Shown: positions 28,701 to 40,867 of the stretch, piece after piece
Numbering within the stretch: position 1 is the first letter of the stretch
Layout of the letters: every line of letters begins with the position of its first letter
From: Todiramphus chloris collaris
Lineage: Eukaryota; Chordata; Aves; Coraciiformes; Alcedinidae
Assembly (NCBI GenBank): GCA_025345505.1
Contig: JANVCC010000076.1
Span: 7,873,838-7,937,837 of the forward strand
Direction: 5' to 3'
Length of the DNA: 64,000 nucleotides
The notes under the pieces: model-generated
Seen by the model: only the letters and a program-made list of their open reading frames with translations
The model's database searches: none
Told to the model about the DNA's origin: nothing
Made by a program: the position numbers and the translations under genes

Positions 28701-29170
28701 GCTGAGGGAGGTGATTCTGCCACCCTACTTCACTCTGGTGAGATCACATCTGGAGTACTGTGTCAGCACAAGAAGGACATGAACCTGCTGGAGTCAGTCC
28801 AGAGGAGGGCCACAAAAATGATCAGAGGGCTGGAACACCTCTCTTATGAAGAAAGTCTGAGAGAGTTGGGGTTGTTCAGCCTGAAGAAAAGAAGGCTCCA
28901 GTGAGACTTTGTTGAGGTCTTTCAATACTTAAAGAGGGCCTGTAAGAAAGATTGAGACTGTCTTTTTAGTAGGGCCTATAGTGACATGACAAGGGGTAAT
29001 GGTTTTAAACTAGAAGAGAGTAGATTTAGACTAGACATAAGGAAGAAATTTTTTACCATAAGGATGATGAAACACTGGAACAGGTTGTCCAGAGAGATGG
29101 TAAATGCCCCATCCCTGTAAACAGGTCAGGTCAGGTTGCATGGGGCTCTGAACAACATGACCTAGTTGAG
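28701..29170 (+). mobile_element. Diverged avian CR1 3' region, terminus missing
   Basis: This matches the CR1 ORF2 C-terminal region in order. It runs from GGTGATTCTGCCACCCTACT, through CTCTGGTGAGATCACATCTGGAG, a CAGAGGAGGGCCACAAAAATG block and the GTTCAGCCTGAAGAAAAG block. It continues with GACAAGGGGTAATGGTTTTAAACTAG, TAGATTTAGACTAGACATAAGG and GGTTGTCCAGAGAGATGG. The frame is broken by indels. There is a deletion of the usual fragment of about 15 bp after GGAGTACTGTGTCAG. Similarity fades after GACCTAGTTGAG near 29170, and the 8-bp terminal ATTCTATG units are absent. So both ends are lost or decayed. This copy looks older than the 33801-34172 copy. Confidence 0.85.
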
Positions 29171-32100
29171 CTTACTCGCTGCTTGTGGATCAAGTGTTAT
29201 CAACTAGAACATAATTCATTGCTTTACTATAGTTACACCTTTTTCACTAAACAAGTCCTCCGTTATGACTGATCTCAGGTAAATCAGACAGGTATAAGAT
29301 GTAGGTTTTTGCAAGTATCGATGAAAAAGCAAAAATTGCAAGGAACAGGGGAAATTTCTTAATCCCACATAAAAACATCACAGAAGAAACCCTTCATGAG
29401 GGATGTTTGCAAAAGCATGAAAACATCCTTTTTTCATCAATGGTTTCCTGATGAATTTAAGGTTTCTACTGGCCTCTTCATAGGCCACATATTAAGTCTT
29501 AGATGGCAAGAGCTATTGGAATAGAGTCTTTCCTTAGGCTTTCTTACATAATTAATCTATCTGAGAAGTTACGTATATAACCAGTAGTTCAGTAGCCTGT
29601 GAAGAAGAATACATGGTTGTTTCTCTAGGCATTTTTCCATCTTTCATTACCCTGTTCCTTTTTAATTTTATAGCAGGTGTTCACTTGTGAATAAATGCTT
29701 TGGAATCAATTTCTCAATTCTTTGTAATGTTATTCTAGTTAGGAAACGTTTGTGGCAAGGAAAGAAAAAGAGTAGCAGAGAATAACTTTAGATTAAATAT
29801 CAGACAATGACATAAAAAGAAATCATACTGAAGTCAAACTGGAGTAAATCTCTAGGAAATCTAATAACTACTCTGAAGTTATTACCTGTTAGAGGAGGAA
29901 AGTATGTAAGGCAGTAAATGTGTATTTACAAGCATCTATCATTCTAAAGAACTTGAAGTGTACACTATATATTAAAAGTCAGAACAAGAAAAAAGAAAAA
30001 CAAAAGTCTAAAGTCAGCCTTACAGAAATATTATTTACTAAGTACAACACCCAGAACTTCTGAAATAACTCAGATAAGCTTTCCAGTATAATCTTAAACT
30101 CAACATTGTAAATATATGCACCCAGGTATCAGCTATATTTCTCTAATCTCTAAGATCTTTCATGGCAATTTGATCCATACCCTGAGCCATCCTCAATGAA
30201 TATGACCCATGGTGAATTCTCCTTTCTATCTCTTTTTTTAAGTGTATGGCATCACTGTTTTTCTTAGAAACTGGGCAGTAATTAAGGATTGCATATAAAT
30301 CCAAACCAACATCACTGCCATCTTTACAAAATCATCTCTGCCAACCAATACCGTGGAACTCATAATTAGTAGATCCTTTATGTACATGTTGGTGCAAAGC
30401 TTATCTCCAAAAATAACTATAGGTATTCATAAGCATAAGCATAAAAATGACATATAAGATAGTTTCATCTTATTAGACAACTTCAAAAAATATGATTAAT
30501 TTAAAAATAGCAATGCAGGTGCCTCTAGCTTCAAGGTTATTGACAAATTATCTTTATTTCAGCTGGTATCCGGAAAATACAGGGGCTTTAGTTTGGAAAT
30601 CCCTCAGTAGTTGTCAAAAAGCAGTTGCTGTTGAAGCAGACTGTCATACCTCATGATTAAGATAAAAAAACCCAAACAGTTTACCTGAAGACCTTCCACC
30701 ATCTGATATTAGCAGAATGTACTACTGATACATGTTTTGTTTTCCTGCCCAATCCCCATGAATGTCATTATTCAGCATTTTCATGATGCTGTAACTTGAT
30801 AAATTTGCTAAAGGAAAGGGGGAGCATTCTTGAGAAGCAATTGACCAACATTTGCTGAGGCAATGCAGCTTTGTTTTGCAAGGGTCCTTGGTGAATACGA
30901 CAAAGAGGAATAGAAGAATCTCTGGAAGAAGGGATCTTTTATTACTTCACAGTGTTTGTAAATGGTACCTTATAACAATATCCTAGTGAGTGCTCTGATG
31001 GAGTTTCCCCCGAGGCTGATGTTGCATAAGGTTGCTTAATGAATGTAAAACTTTTCCTCTCTATCAAGAGGGAAAATCACTTCAATTCATCCATCTGTAA
31101 ACAGCAGCACAGCTGTGCTGCAGCTGTTTATTACATCACAATATACATTGAAATGTAGTGTCAAATATGATGAGAGTAGTAGTTTCAAGTGAAATGAGAA
31201 AGAAGAGGAAATACTACTTAGAATTAACTTTCCTTTTTCCCAAGACATAGGTCTGGTTTGTACTGTTGATGAAAATGCAGCCACAGCATTTCTCTGATCA
31301 CAGGGGCTGGGACTCTGCTGATTAGGTGATATTGTCACTGACCACACCTTGTTCATCTAGTTTAATGCTCCCTGAGAAAAAACATTTACCTCCTCTGGAT
31401 TTTTCTGTCAGCTGTTGACAACACTCTGCTCTGCTCTTCGGGTCTATAACTACTTTTTCTACTTGGAATACAGTCAAATAATCCCATGTAAACCACTAAA
31501 CAGGCTGAAGATTGATTAAGACTTTACACTCTTTGAAAATAACCTCACTTACAATGAAGCAGCCTGTGCAATTTAAAATGCAAGAATTTCAACACGTGGT
31601 TATGCTTCTTTCTGGGTAAGTAATAGAAACTTTATCGAGATCTCTGTTGTGTTCTCCTCTTGCACTTTTGTCTCTGCTGAATCCCTACTCATTCACTCAC
31701 TCACTCCTCTGATGTTTACTTTTAGGGATAACTAAAATTTTCTATTGTGTAGCTTTTTGAAGTCTTTTGTAAATACATCAAACTTAAGATGGGAAAAGTA
31801 ATACAGAGTTTTGGCACTGGTTAGTTAGGCCACAACAACTGTCCCTCAAAGCCTATGCATTGCAATATTTCATTCTGGCCTGTGAGCACTGATGGATGGC
31901 ACTGCAAGGAGAGGATATGATTCATATCACCATATTAACAGCTAGTTGACATCATTCTACAGTTAAGGTCTTCATTTGCAAAGGCCAAGATTTATTCCCC
32001 AAATGTGTCCCAAATTCTCCAACCAAAACCATTTGAACTCTGTCTCCATTTTCCCAGCACTGCAGGACTTTACTGTTGTTACTACATCAGATGCAGAGGA

Positions 32101-32224
32101 CTGCACCAGAAGTGGGAAAAGGGAGAAGTATTGCTTCTGCTAATGTCAGATAATAAATTGCAGAGCAGAAAACAACCTTCACAGGTCCTCTAATTCATTC
32201 ACTGCAGGAATAATCAGTGTGCCT
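29171..32224. other. AT-rich noncoding DNA
   Basis: No gene or recognised transposon. The distinctive feature is the palindrome at 31098-31130. A run near 30210-30290 has a faint reverse-strand CR1-like look (CTTTTTTTAAGTG), but it is too weak to annotate. Confidence 0.6.
31098..31130. other. Imperfect 33-bp palindrome with two E-boxes
   Basis: The core GCAGCACAGCTGTGCTGC (31104-31121) is an 18-bp perfect palindrome. The outer arms TAAACAGC (31098-31105) and GCTGTTTA (31123-31130) are also perfect reverse complements. The whole is therefore a long inverted repeat with a small bulge. It contains two CAGCTG E-box sites (31110-31115 and 31121-31126). Binding by bHLH factors is possible but purely inferred. 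Confidence 0.85.
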
Positions 32225-32790
32225 GTATCATTCTTCTTAAGTGCTTTTCTAATCTGATATTGATAGCATCTGATAAGGAAGACTCCATGATCTCTCCAGA
32301 CCATTTATTGCAGGTCTTAATTTCCTTGGAGTTAGAAAAAATTATATCTACCTTGAAACACTTGCTGCCATTTAAGCTCATTACTTGGTGTGGTGAGCAG
32401 ATTATTCTTTTCCTCTGTAGCAATTCTTGACAATAATATCTTCACTTGTTCTTTTCTCTTCTAGACTGTCTCAGAACTTGCACCTTACATGAGGTCTGAT
32501 TTTCTAGATCTTTGATCATTCTTATCACTGTCTCCTTGACAGGAATACAGGGGTACCTGTCTGTATTCATTAACTTCCTCTTTCTCACAGTCCCTAATTT
32601 ATGCAAATCATTTGCACTGTACTCCCTTTCCCAATTTACCTGTAGTTCTTCCCAGGATTTGGTGTCACTTAGAAGTTCATTAAGCAACCTATGATAGCAT
32701 CATTTATGAAATAATTAAAGACTAGCAAATCCAGGAAAGGCCTCCAAAGAATTCCACTCAATGTGCTCTTTTAAAATAAAAGTACGCACT
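32225..32790 (-). mobile_element. Ancient CR1/L3-like LINE 3' half, minus strand
   Basis: Read on the minus strand, this runs from the RT active-site region to the C-terminal region of an old CR1/L3-type element. From the right-hand end the plus-strand landmarks are AATTCCACTCAATGTGCTC and ATCATTTATGAAATAATTAAAG (antisense of the Asn-Ile-Phe-Ile-Asn block). Then come CTTCCCAGGATTTGGTGTCA (antisense of Asp-Asp-Thr-Lys-Leu-Gly), GATTTTCTAGATCTTTGATC and TCTTTTCTCTTCTAGAC. The frame is destroyed, and the open frames at 32442-32687 and 32214-32423 are chance. The assignment is by remembered pattern and the left limit is approximate. Confidence 0.65.
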
Positions 32791-33175
32791 CATAACTACT
32801 GTCTTACTGTGGTATAAAATTAATACAAATGCAGTTTTTTCAGAGCAAGTCAACATTTAGAGGCTCTAATTAGACTACAAATACTACTAAAAGAAAATTG
32901 TTCTAGAAACTGAAGGTTAGGAGGTAAGGAAGGTAAACAAGATAGTAGAAATAAGGCAGACTAACACAAAATGTACACAGGAAAATGAAATTCTGTGATA
33001 ATAAATTTGGAGCTAGTTCTGTAACAAGTGCCCTCACTTTCATTTAAAACTTTTTTAAAAATCAGCTTGAGCAAACCCCCAAATTTATTCCATCAATGTT
33101 ACCCCATTACAATTAGATGATGAGGCTTTCAGATTCCATTTTGCTTTGATGTTAATTTTTGCTTGGCCCTGAGCA
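32791..33175. other. AT-rich noncoding DNA
   Basis: Nothing recognised between the LINE fragment and the AT-rich tract that follows. Confidence 0.6.
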
Positions 33176-33280
33176 GATAGAAATAAATAGATATAAATAA
33201 TATATAATATTTATATATAAAGTGTATAAATCTATATGAAATATATAAATAAACAGTAGATAGAAATAAATCATTATATG
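33176..33280. repeat. AT-rich low-complexity tract (ATA/AAAT)n
   Basis: About 100 bp composed nearly only of A and T with recurring TATAAATA, ATATAA and AGATA units. A separate perfect (AT)7 run lies shortly after at 33351-33364. Confidence 0.85.
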
Positions 33281-33800
33281 CAGATCAATTTCCTATCTTT
33301 CCCAAGAAACAGTTTCTTATTTCAAATAATACTCTGCATCATTATATTTCATATATATATATATGTAATAACAACTCCTTAAAACAGATGGTTTTTTTTA
33401 TCTGTAAAACATCTGTCACTCCTCTGCTGCTATATATAATGAGGAGGGATGGAAAGTATTTCCAGATGACAGAAGAAGTTCATGAAGAAATTCAGCACCT
33501 TACATTGCTAAATAATATTAAGGGTAGAAAATAACACGTACGTCTTTTATCTGAACCACTTCATTATTGGTTTATGCCCAGTATCTCCTAATATTAGATT
33601 AGCACTTATTTTGTACAGGACTTTTTCACAAATTATTTTACAGTTCTGGACTTCAAGCATCTTCAATGAACACAAAAGGCAAATACCATGAACTACTTGC
33701 ACAAAGGGATTATTTTCAACCGCTGTTGAAAATAATTCATGAAATGTTTAGCATTAGTTTTCGTTTGTATGTAAAAATTACCAGAATAAGACCTGGAGTT

Positions 33801-34172
33801 GAGAAGGCCCCAGGGCCTTATAGTGGCCTTCCAGTACTTAAAGTGGACCTACAGGAAAGATGAGGGGGAACTGTTTATCAAGGGAGTGTAATGATAGGTT
33901 GAGGAATAACAATTTTACACTGAAAGAAGGTAGATTTAGATTAGATATTAGGAAGAAATTCTTAACTGTGAGGGTGGTGAAACATTGGCACAGTTTGCCC
34001 AGGGAAGCTGTGGATGCTCCATCACTGGTGGTGTTCAAGACCAGGCTTGATGGGGCTTTGAGCAACCTGGTCTAGTGGGAGGTGACCCTGTCCATGGCAG
34101 GGGAGTTGGAACTGGATTATCTTTAAGGTCCCTTCCAACCTAAACCATTCTGTGGTTCTATGATTCTACAAT
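33801..34172 (+). mobile_element. Avian CR1 3' fragment with intact terminus
   Basis: A 5'-truncated CR1 of about 370 bp, starting GAGAAGGCCCCAGGGCC and ending in ATTCTGTGGTTCTATGATTCT. It covers the ORF2 C-terminal segment and the 3'UTR. The frame 33860-34075 still reads the family's conserved C-terminal region ([10 protein letters not shown] followed by Leu-Pro-Arg-Glu-Ala-Val and Phe-Lys-Thr-Arg-Leu-Asp) before a natural-position stop. The 3' hallmark is AAGGTCCCTTCCAACC plus the 8-bp units. Severe 5' truncation is normal for CR1 insertion by target-primed reverse transcription. No target duplication is evident. Confidence 0.95.
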
Positions 34173-37100
34173 CTGATTATCATAGCATGAAGGAAATACT
34201 AGACAAACATAATTATGTACTATAATTAGAGATGTCTTGTGCATTTCTTGGAGACAATGACAGGAAAGTCAAAAAATACCATTCCTCCTTCAATTAACTG
34301 GAAGAGAAATTCCTGTCAATTTATTTCTCACCCATGCTCCACCAATTTGCAGACTGGAATCCCTATTTTTCTGAATAACTATATCCCATACTTAAAACTG
34401 CATCGATAGTAGACTCTAATTGTACAGGGCTATGTATAAATTTTGGTACATAGAGAAAATGCTTTCAGATGAGATACTTAGATCTTCCTTTACCTCTGCA
34501 TTCATTTTGTAGTTACTTTCAAAGTCACCCCTCAGTGTGTAGCTATGAGACAGAAAAGTTTATTTCTGATTTGGGGTGGATGTTGGCACAAGAAAATAAA
34601 AGGTTTCACCTCTCACCCCCCTGAAAGCACTGAGTAAATGGTTTTGCATGTTGCAGCTTGGTTTGGGAATACGAAAACCTTGATATAGAAGGAGTCCTAC
34701 TCACAGAAGCTGAGAAAGAGCAACTTCGTGCACAACCAAAGTTGCTCCAAATAGTGTAGACAGAAATAACATTTTGAGGCTGTTTCTATAAAATGGTGAG
34801 CGTTCACAACAAGTAATTAACTTTATTTCATCTAAATTGTCACTTTCTTAACTGTGAGATGTGCAACACACACTCCATGGAGTTCTGCAACGAATTCTAT
34901 ACAGCTGTGGTCTTTGGAAGTTACCTTGTCAGAGAGCTAGTGGTCGATTCAAGCATACGCTTGTACAGTTCCTGTGGTTTTAAAGAGATTCTCCAGAATT
35001 AGACTGGTTCCTTATTTGGATTGTTATTATCCATTAGGTAATGAAGTGACTTAAATCTTTAGTATTTCAGATTTACTATACAGAGTAGTTGGAAATTTAG
35101 CATCTTCATCATCTCTTCATGATGTTCAAAAAATAGGTGGTTTGGGTTTTTTTTCCTAACAGTCATATAGCTGTCATAGAACCTTAATGAACCTCAACTT
35201 TATTTTAGTTTACAGTTTTGCTGAGACTTTTTTAGCTGAAAACAAAATCTATAAATCAATCTTTTATTGTCAGGTACTATAAATATGATTAAAAATATAC
35301 TTCAAATGCAAAAGAAAATAGGATGGATTAAATGCAGGGTGTAGAACCATTTCCCTGGAAAAGGCATTTTCACATAGTTGTTCTTCTGAACATTTACAAT
35401 ACATCTGTATTTAAAATTAACCCATCGTCATCATCTTGAAAAGTCAGTGTACACACTGGCTTTCTCTAACATGTTCTTTCTGACATGACCCTTAAGCTAG
35501 GATAGAATCATACAGGGTTTCTAGCTTCACCAAAATAATATCCTAAAAGAATGTGGAGGCTGTCTTGGTTTAGCTGTCATTTTAAAGTCTCTTTCTTTTT
35601 TTTGTCATACTTGTATCTCCTGTAACTTATTTTTCCCAAATGTATCCATATTCTTGCAGTCTCATTGCAATACTTCCACTTGTATCGTGTAGAAGCAGAA
35701 ATGTTCCATGTCAGCTTGTTAACAGCCTTCATATCTGGAGGCTGTTGTCATATACGTGTTCCTAAAATATTCACACGTTTGTTGCTTAGCTAAGGATACC
35801 AAAATAACTAGTATAATGTTTCTGGGGTTTTTTTTCTTCAAACAAAACTGACTTAATTAACAAGTGAAGAGCAGGGTTGAAGCCAAAATATGATTTAAAT
35901 GTCCCGATTCCATCCTTTCCTCTTTCGTATTAAGACTGAAAATATACAGAGCTCCTTGGGGCAAGGGCCACGTCTCTGTTTATTCTGTAAACTGCTTAGT
36001 ACAGAAGGAACTTTCAAAAAAAATCTGAGTTACAATTCTTCTCCAGCATTTCCTTCACTGTGTTTATACTGACATTTTAAGACTCTTTAATTCTATCGCT
36101 TTTGGAGATTTTCAGTGATTCAAATTGCAAAGAAACAGATGCACACAAATGCAAGGAGAGCCTGGCACAGAGAAGCACTTGAAGATATGCAAAGAAAAAA
36201 AAAAAACACCCTTGAATTTTCAGAAGCCTGACTTTTCCCAGTGTGGGTCAGACAACCATACAATGTTAATGCAGAAACAGCTTTAGGCATTAAGACACTG
36301 AAAACACATGCTTAGGATGGCAAATAACAAGGCTGTAAAATCAGTCCCAGGTCCTACTGGATGTTGAGAGGGGGCACTGCTGTGTAGGAGGAGCTTGCCT
36401 TAAGCAGTTGTGACCAAAAGCTGTGCTCAGTTGATCCTGGGTAAGGTCTTTCTCTGTCTGAGTCCTCAGAGTAGCAAAATCTACTTTTGCACATATTGCT
36501 GAGATGTGCTGTCCTCAATTTGCATAAGAAGCAAATGTTATAGACCTGCATATTCACAGTTTCCCTTGACAGCCATCCTGCATAAACTTTTGGAACATGG
36601 TGAATTTCTTGAGAATCGCTTGTCTTCTGGAGATGGAATGATCCATCTCCTAACTCTGGTATATCTGTCTTTAATGACCTCGGTTGATTTTTTCCGTATC
36701 AATTTTATTCACATTAACAGTTGTTATCTCTGCTTATCCACAAAAAAAAAAGAAATAAGGTAGCACTCAACAGTCTTGAGAAAACCTTTTCATAGGTACC
36801 TTGAACAGTCCAAGATTACAAAGACAAAAAGAATTGGGAAAACATCCAAACCTTTTTGGTGCTTGTCTTGCATAAATCAGTCAGTTTCTGTAATGCTGAA
36901 TTCAAATTGCTTTTGTTACTTTGAGCTGCACTGGGATGTCTAGAGATATAGATGATAAAGCATCAAGCAGGGAATGATAGGTCATGGAAACTCTACAGCT
37001 GTCGGTTTTTAAAAGAGGTGATAAAACTTTTATGGTGACCACCTGTTGCTGCTCCTTCCTATTCTTCAGGAAGCTTTTGACAAGTGTGGTGTCAGTTTTA

Positions 37101-37869
37101 GAAGGCCAGCAGAGGAAGAAGCTTTTTGTGTGCATGTGTCTTTCCGCACATTTTATCTGCTTTCAAAGGTAACAAGACTCACATTACAGGAATGTCTAAG
37201 AAGCTTTAAAATTAACTGTCAAATATGTGAATTATTTCTATATTTGGTTACGATGCTCGCAGGCAGGGTTTACAAGTTTCTCAGACTTGACCTATCCCCT
37301 CAATACCATTTGCTGCCTACTGGTCAGAACTACAAAAGCATGGGATGGAAACTACTGCCTCTGCTTCCTTAAACCTGTGGTGGCACAGAGTGGTTATATC
37401 ATTCAGGCAGAAGAAATGGAAGAATCCAGTAGCATTTGATTTTGGTTTTATCATTTTGAAGCAAATAAAAGGAAGAAGAGATCAAAACAACTCTAGAGGT
37501 ACACTTTGTGACAAACAAACAAGCCTAAGCAACAATACTAATTTGAGGGCCTGGTTTTAACGCTTGTGTTGTTCACATCTGAAGTGGACACATCGTACAA
37601 GCGTAGGATTTTTGCCTGTAGCAACTGATTTTTGCAATTTTTTACTCAAAATGGTTCTTATGAAATATCTCTTATGAGGTATTTTAAGCAAAAAGGTTCA
37701 AGTGCTGCAACAGTACATCCACAGTGCCTAGGAAAATGAATCATGCTCTCTTTTATTCCCCATGACATTGTTGTTCCTTGGTCAGCATATGGACATCTCC
37801 TACTTCCTAGCTCTACAAGTATCTTAAAAAGCAGAGACTTTAACTTCAATTCAGTATGAACTTTTTCAA
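34173..37869. other. AT-rich noncoding DNA
   Basis: No gene recognised. A-runs occur at 36195-36206 and near 36742-36751. Open frames up to 108 codons (37046-37372) overlap one another in several frames with no conserved domain. A GATAGAATCATAC motif at about 35502 and TGTCTTGGTTTAGCTG at about 35571 recall CR1 and LTR ends but are too short to call. Confidence 0.6.
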
Positions 37870-38225
37870 TATAGCATTTGGTTTATGTGCAAGGTTTTGG
37901 TAGAAGGGGGGGGGCTGCAGAGGAAGCTTCTGTGTTGCTCCTGTGTTGGACAGAGACAGTTCCCCCATTTAGTCCCCAAAGCTGAGCCCATCAGTGGTGC
38001 TGGCGGCACCTCTGTGGTCTTACTTAAGAAAGGGTAAAAAATGCTGCATAGCAACTGTGGGAGAAAGGAGTGAGAAAAATGTGAAAGAAACAGCCCTGTG
38101 GACACCAAGGTCTTAATTGTGACCTGTGAGCTTTTTTGTCTTGTTTTCTCTCCCTCTCCTATTGAGGTGGGGTGAGAGAGTGGCTTGGTGAGTGTCTGGC
38201 ATCCAGCCAAGGTTAACCAACCACA
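37870..38225 (-). mobile_element. Solo LTR of an avian endogenous retrovirus, minus strand
   Basis: On the minus strand the segment begins at 38225 with TGTGGTTGGTTAACC and TTGGCTGG. It continues through CACCAAGCCACTCTCTCACC and CCTTGGTGTCCACAGGGCTG, then TTTCTCACTCCTTTCTCCCAC and CTTTCTTAAGTAAG. It ends near GATGGGCTCAGC, a C-run and CTACCAAAACCTTGC at about 37870. This order matches a common avian ERV LTR type that I recognise from memory. No viral internal region, primer-binding site or second LTR is nearby, so it is a solo LTR left by recombination. The copy is much shorter than the long form I remember. The middle part is missing, with the junction at about 38110-38125. No matching target duplication was found at the ends. 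Confidence 0.8.
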
Positions 38226-40839
38226 AAGACAGAACATTTAACTTGGTTTTCCTAAATTACAATTTGGTGATGTAACAACTGGTACTACATTGTTGTTTAG
38301 GCTAATTCATCCCTCGTCTGCCTCCCATTTATTACCACATAATTTATTACCATAACTTATTTATTATTGCTTATGTTTATTTAGTCTAAATAGATTACGC
38401 CCAGACCATGGACTTGTTCCATCCATCCCATGCCTTTTCTGCTACAGCCTCAGAGAAGACAGAGAATGACTTTTAAAGCAGCACATGACACTGTCCTCCA
38501 AGTTAATACTTGTCATTGTAACAGTGCATAGATAGCAACAGCCCTTGCACTGCTGTTTCCTTTGATTCGAGCTCCATTTTATCCACCCTCCTGATGAAAA
38601 AGATCTTAAAAATGATGTCTAGACTCAGCCATGAGAGAGAGATTAACAGTGTGTCTGAGAGGAACAGTTCCTGCTTAACAAGAGTCTCCTTTACCAATGA
38701 CTTATTATTCTCAGTAGGCTGCTGCAAAAAATCAAGGAAGGAATTACAAAACCTGTGCATTTAGGAAAACACCTTTACTTTTGAGCTCAAGAGTGTTTGA
38801 AAGATGATAATGTTAAAAAGATCCCAAGATGAGCAGCAGCAATGATAAGGTGCTGCAAAGACCGACACAAGTGTTGGCAAATCTCACATTCCTGTCAGAA
38901 GCCTTGCAGCTGTCTTTAAGACAGACTGTGCAATAAAGTGATCAAATAAGCATCCTATTTTTCTTTTTAAGATCCAGAATAATTATCTAGTTCAAAAAAA
39001 GAAAGGAAAAAACCGCTATCTTATTTTTCAAAATCAATATAATTGTAAATTATTATTGTAATTTTTGAGTATTGTTATAGACAGTATTGGGTCTTGGAAA
39101 AAGAAATGGTGAAAAAATGAGTTGTTTGATTTGACAAGACACTGAAGGAAATTTAAATCAGCATATAACTTGAAGCTCATTGTTTATAAGGAAAGAGTAA
39201 CTAGTAAGGTGGATACAGCAAATGACACCCAGTCCAAATATCTTAAGGAAAAAAACCCAACAACCATGGTATCTGAAAGGTTCTAACACAAGTGGAAAGC
39301 TGCTTTCCTTGCACAAATTAAACTTGATAGGGTTTTTCCCACACCTATGCTTCATACCCCATTTAGTTGCTGGATAACCATCTTGTTTCCCATTTCTTTA
39401 TTTCTGTGTTTTGTTTGTGTTTTTGGGTTCAAGCCAGCAAGGGGAAGGAGACCCAAGCCATGAATTGGGACACAGCACGGAAGAGAGCTGACCTCTCACA
39501 CTGACAGTCTGCAACACTGAAAACAAGTCTTTTCTACAATTATACTTTTTTTTTTTTTCTGCTAGAAAGAATGCTAAATATAAGTAGGGAGTGATGAGGA
39601 TAGCTCATCACAGAAGGGTGTGATGCCTTCCTTTTGTGTATTTAGGAGATATGTGTCATTTCAGCATTCACTCTAGCAACTTAAAATATCAACGCTTTTA
39701 TGTAAAATTGTTTTTAAAGTGCAACCTTACTCATTCCATGTTTCTCCAAATCGTCCAATGCTTCTCTACCAATAGTGCAGAAAGTTTTCTTCATATTCCC
39801 ACCATTTTTGTACAAAACCCAAAGTACAGTTTGAAGAAACTAATTCACAGTTAAGTATTTTTTGAAAGCCAGATAAACCCTTCAGAGATGGATCCGCAAC
39901 AAGGATTTAGAAGTTAAATCTTGACTAGTTATCACAAGGAGAACAATTTAACGTCTCTTCCTAACATAAACATTACCAAGGTCTTTATTGAAGGGCAAAT
40001 AGATAAGGTTCTTTTTGCAGCCTGCCAATGCTGTTCTGAAAACAGAAGTGCATGGACACATTCTATAGTGTGTTTCAGTTACTGCTATAGCAGAGTGACC
40101 AAGTGAGCAGCAATTCTGTAGAAAACAATCTAAGAACGATCCTGGGTCAGAAGTGGGATATGGACAAGAAAGACCCTACTGCTGCAAAGACCAATCATCA
40201 TATTAACAAGTATATACAGAAGGTTTATGCCACGTGTATGAAGTTGTGATTTGAATGCTCTCTGCCCTTGTAAAGCTGGACATCTTGACAATTCAGTGCC
40301 TACAAGTTACCATTCCTTTGGTCAATGTGGCTTCTCCTGCCAGGCAAGTGTCAGTATATTAATACTCTTCTGATAGGTTTTAAGCCACATTCTGCTGAAC
40401 TTCCCGAATGATTTGGTGAAGATGCTGACTTCACAAAAAAAAAATGTAGTCAGATTCTGGGAATGCCCAGGAGAGAATAAATCTATTACCAACAGGCTGA
40501 CTGCAATTAAAATTCTTTGATATACCTCTGCACTTTTGACCAAACAGTTCAGGGCTTCATGAGAGTATCATTAGTACCGAAAAGGTCTGACCACTTCAAC
40601 CCCGTCTGCGACCTCAGGCCATCGATCGTTTCAATATCGGCAAGCCTGTCTATGGGTGTAAGATATTAAGGTTTTGTCAGCTATCATATTCACAAACAAA
40701 ACTACTGGAATAATGAGAAAAGAAATCCAAAACTAGATTTCCTGTGAAGCTTGCCAGCTCAATCTTTTAGTACTCCCCAGAGATTTTACAGGTCAGCCTT
40801 AGCAGGCAGTGGTAGTGGGTATCTGCTATAGACCTGAGT
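38226..40839. other. AT-rich noncoding DNA with a CpG cluster
   Basis: No gene recognised. TTATTACC/TTATTTATTATT-rich DNA lies at 38330-38385 beside the LTR, and a T13 run at 39546-39558. At about 40575-40650 there is an unusual cluster of about six CpGs in 75 bp (including ATCGATCG) in otherwise CpG-poor DNA. Confidence 0.6.
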
Positions 40840-40867
40840 TATAGACCCTCCTAGGGTGAAACCAGTG

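Noticed and set aside
30210-30290. Faint reverse-strand CR1/L3 resemblance
   Set aside because: Only one short pyrimidine-rich motif fits. The neighbouring expected motifs are absent.
32442-32687. 81-codon minus-strand frame with a plausible-looking charged peptide
   Set aside because: It falls inside the ancient CR1/L3-like element but not in the RT frame, so it is a shadow frame.
35500-35590. Motifs recalling a reverse CR1 end (GATAGAATCATAC) and an ERV LTR start (TGTCTTGGTTTAGCTG)
   Set aside because: Each match is only about 13-16 bases and similarity stops at once on both sides.
37866-38237. 123-codon minus-strand open frame
   Set aside because: It lies wholly within the solo LTR, which is noncoding.
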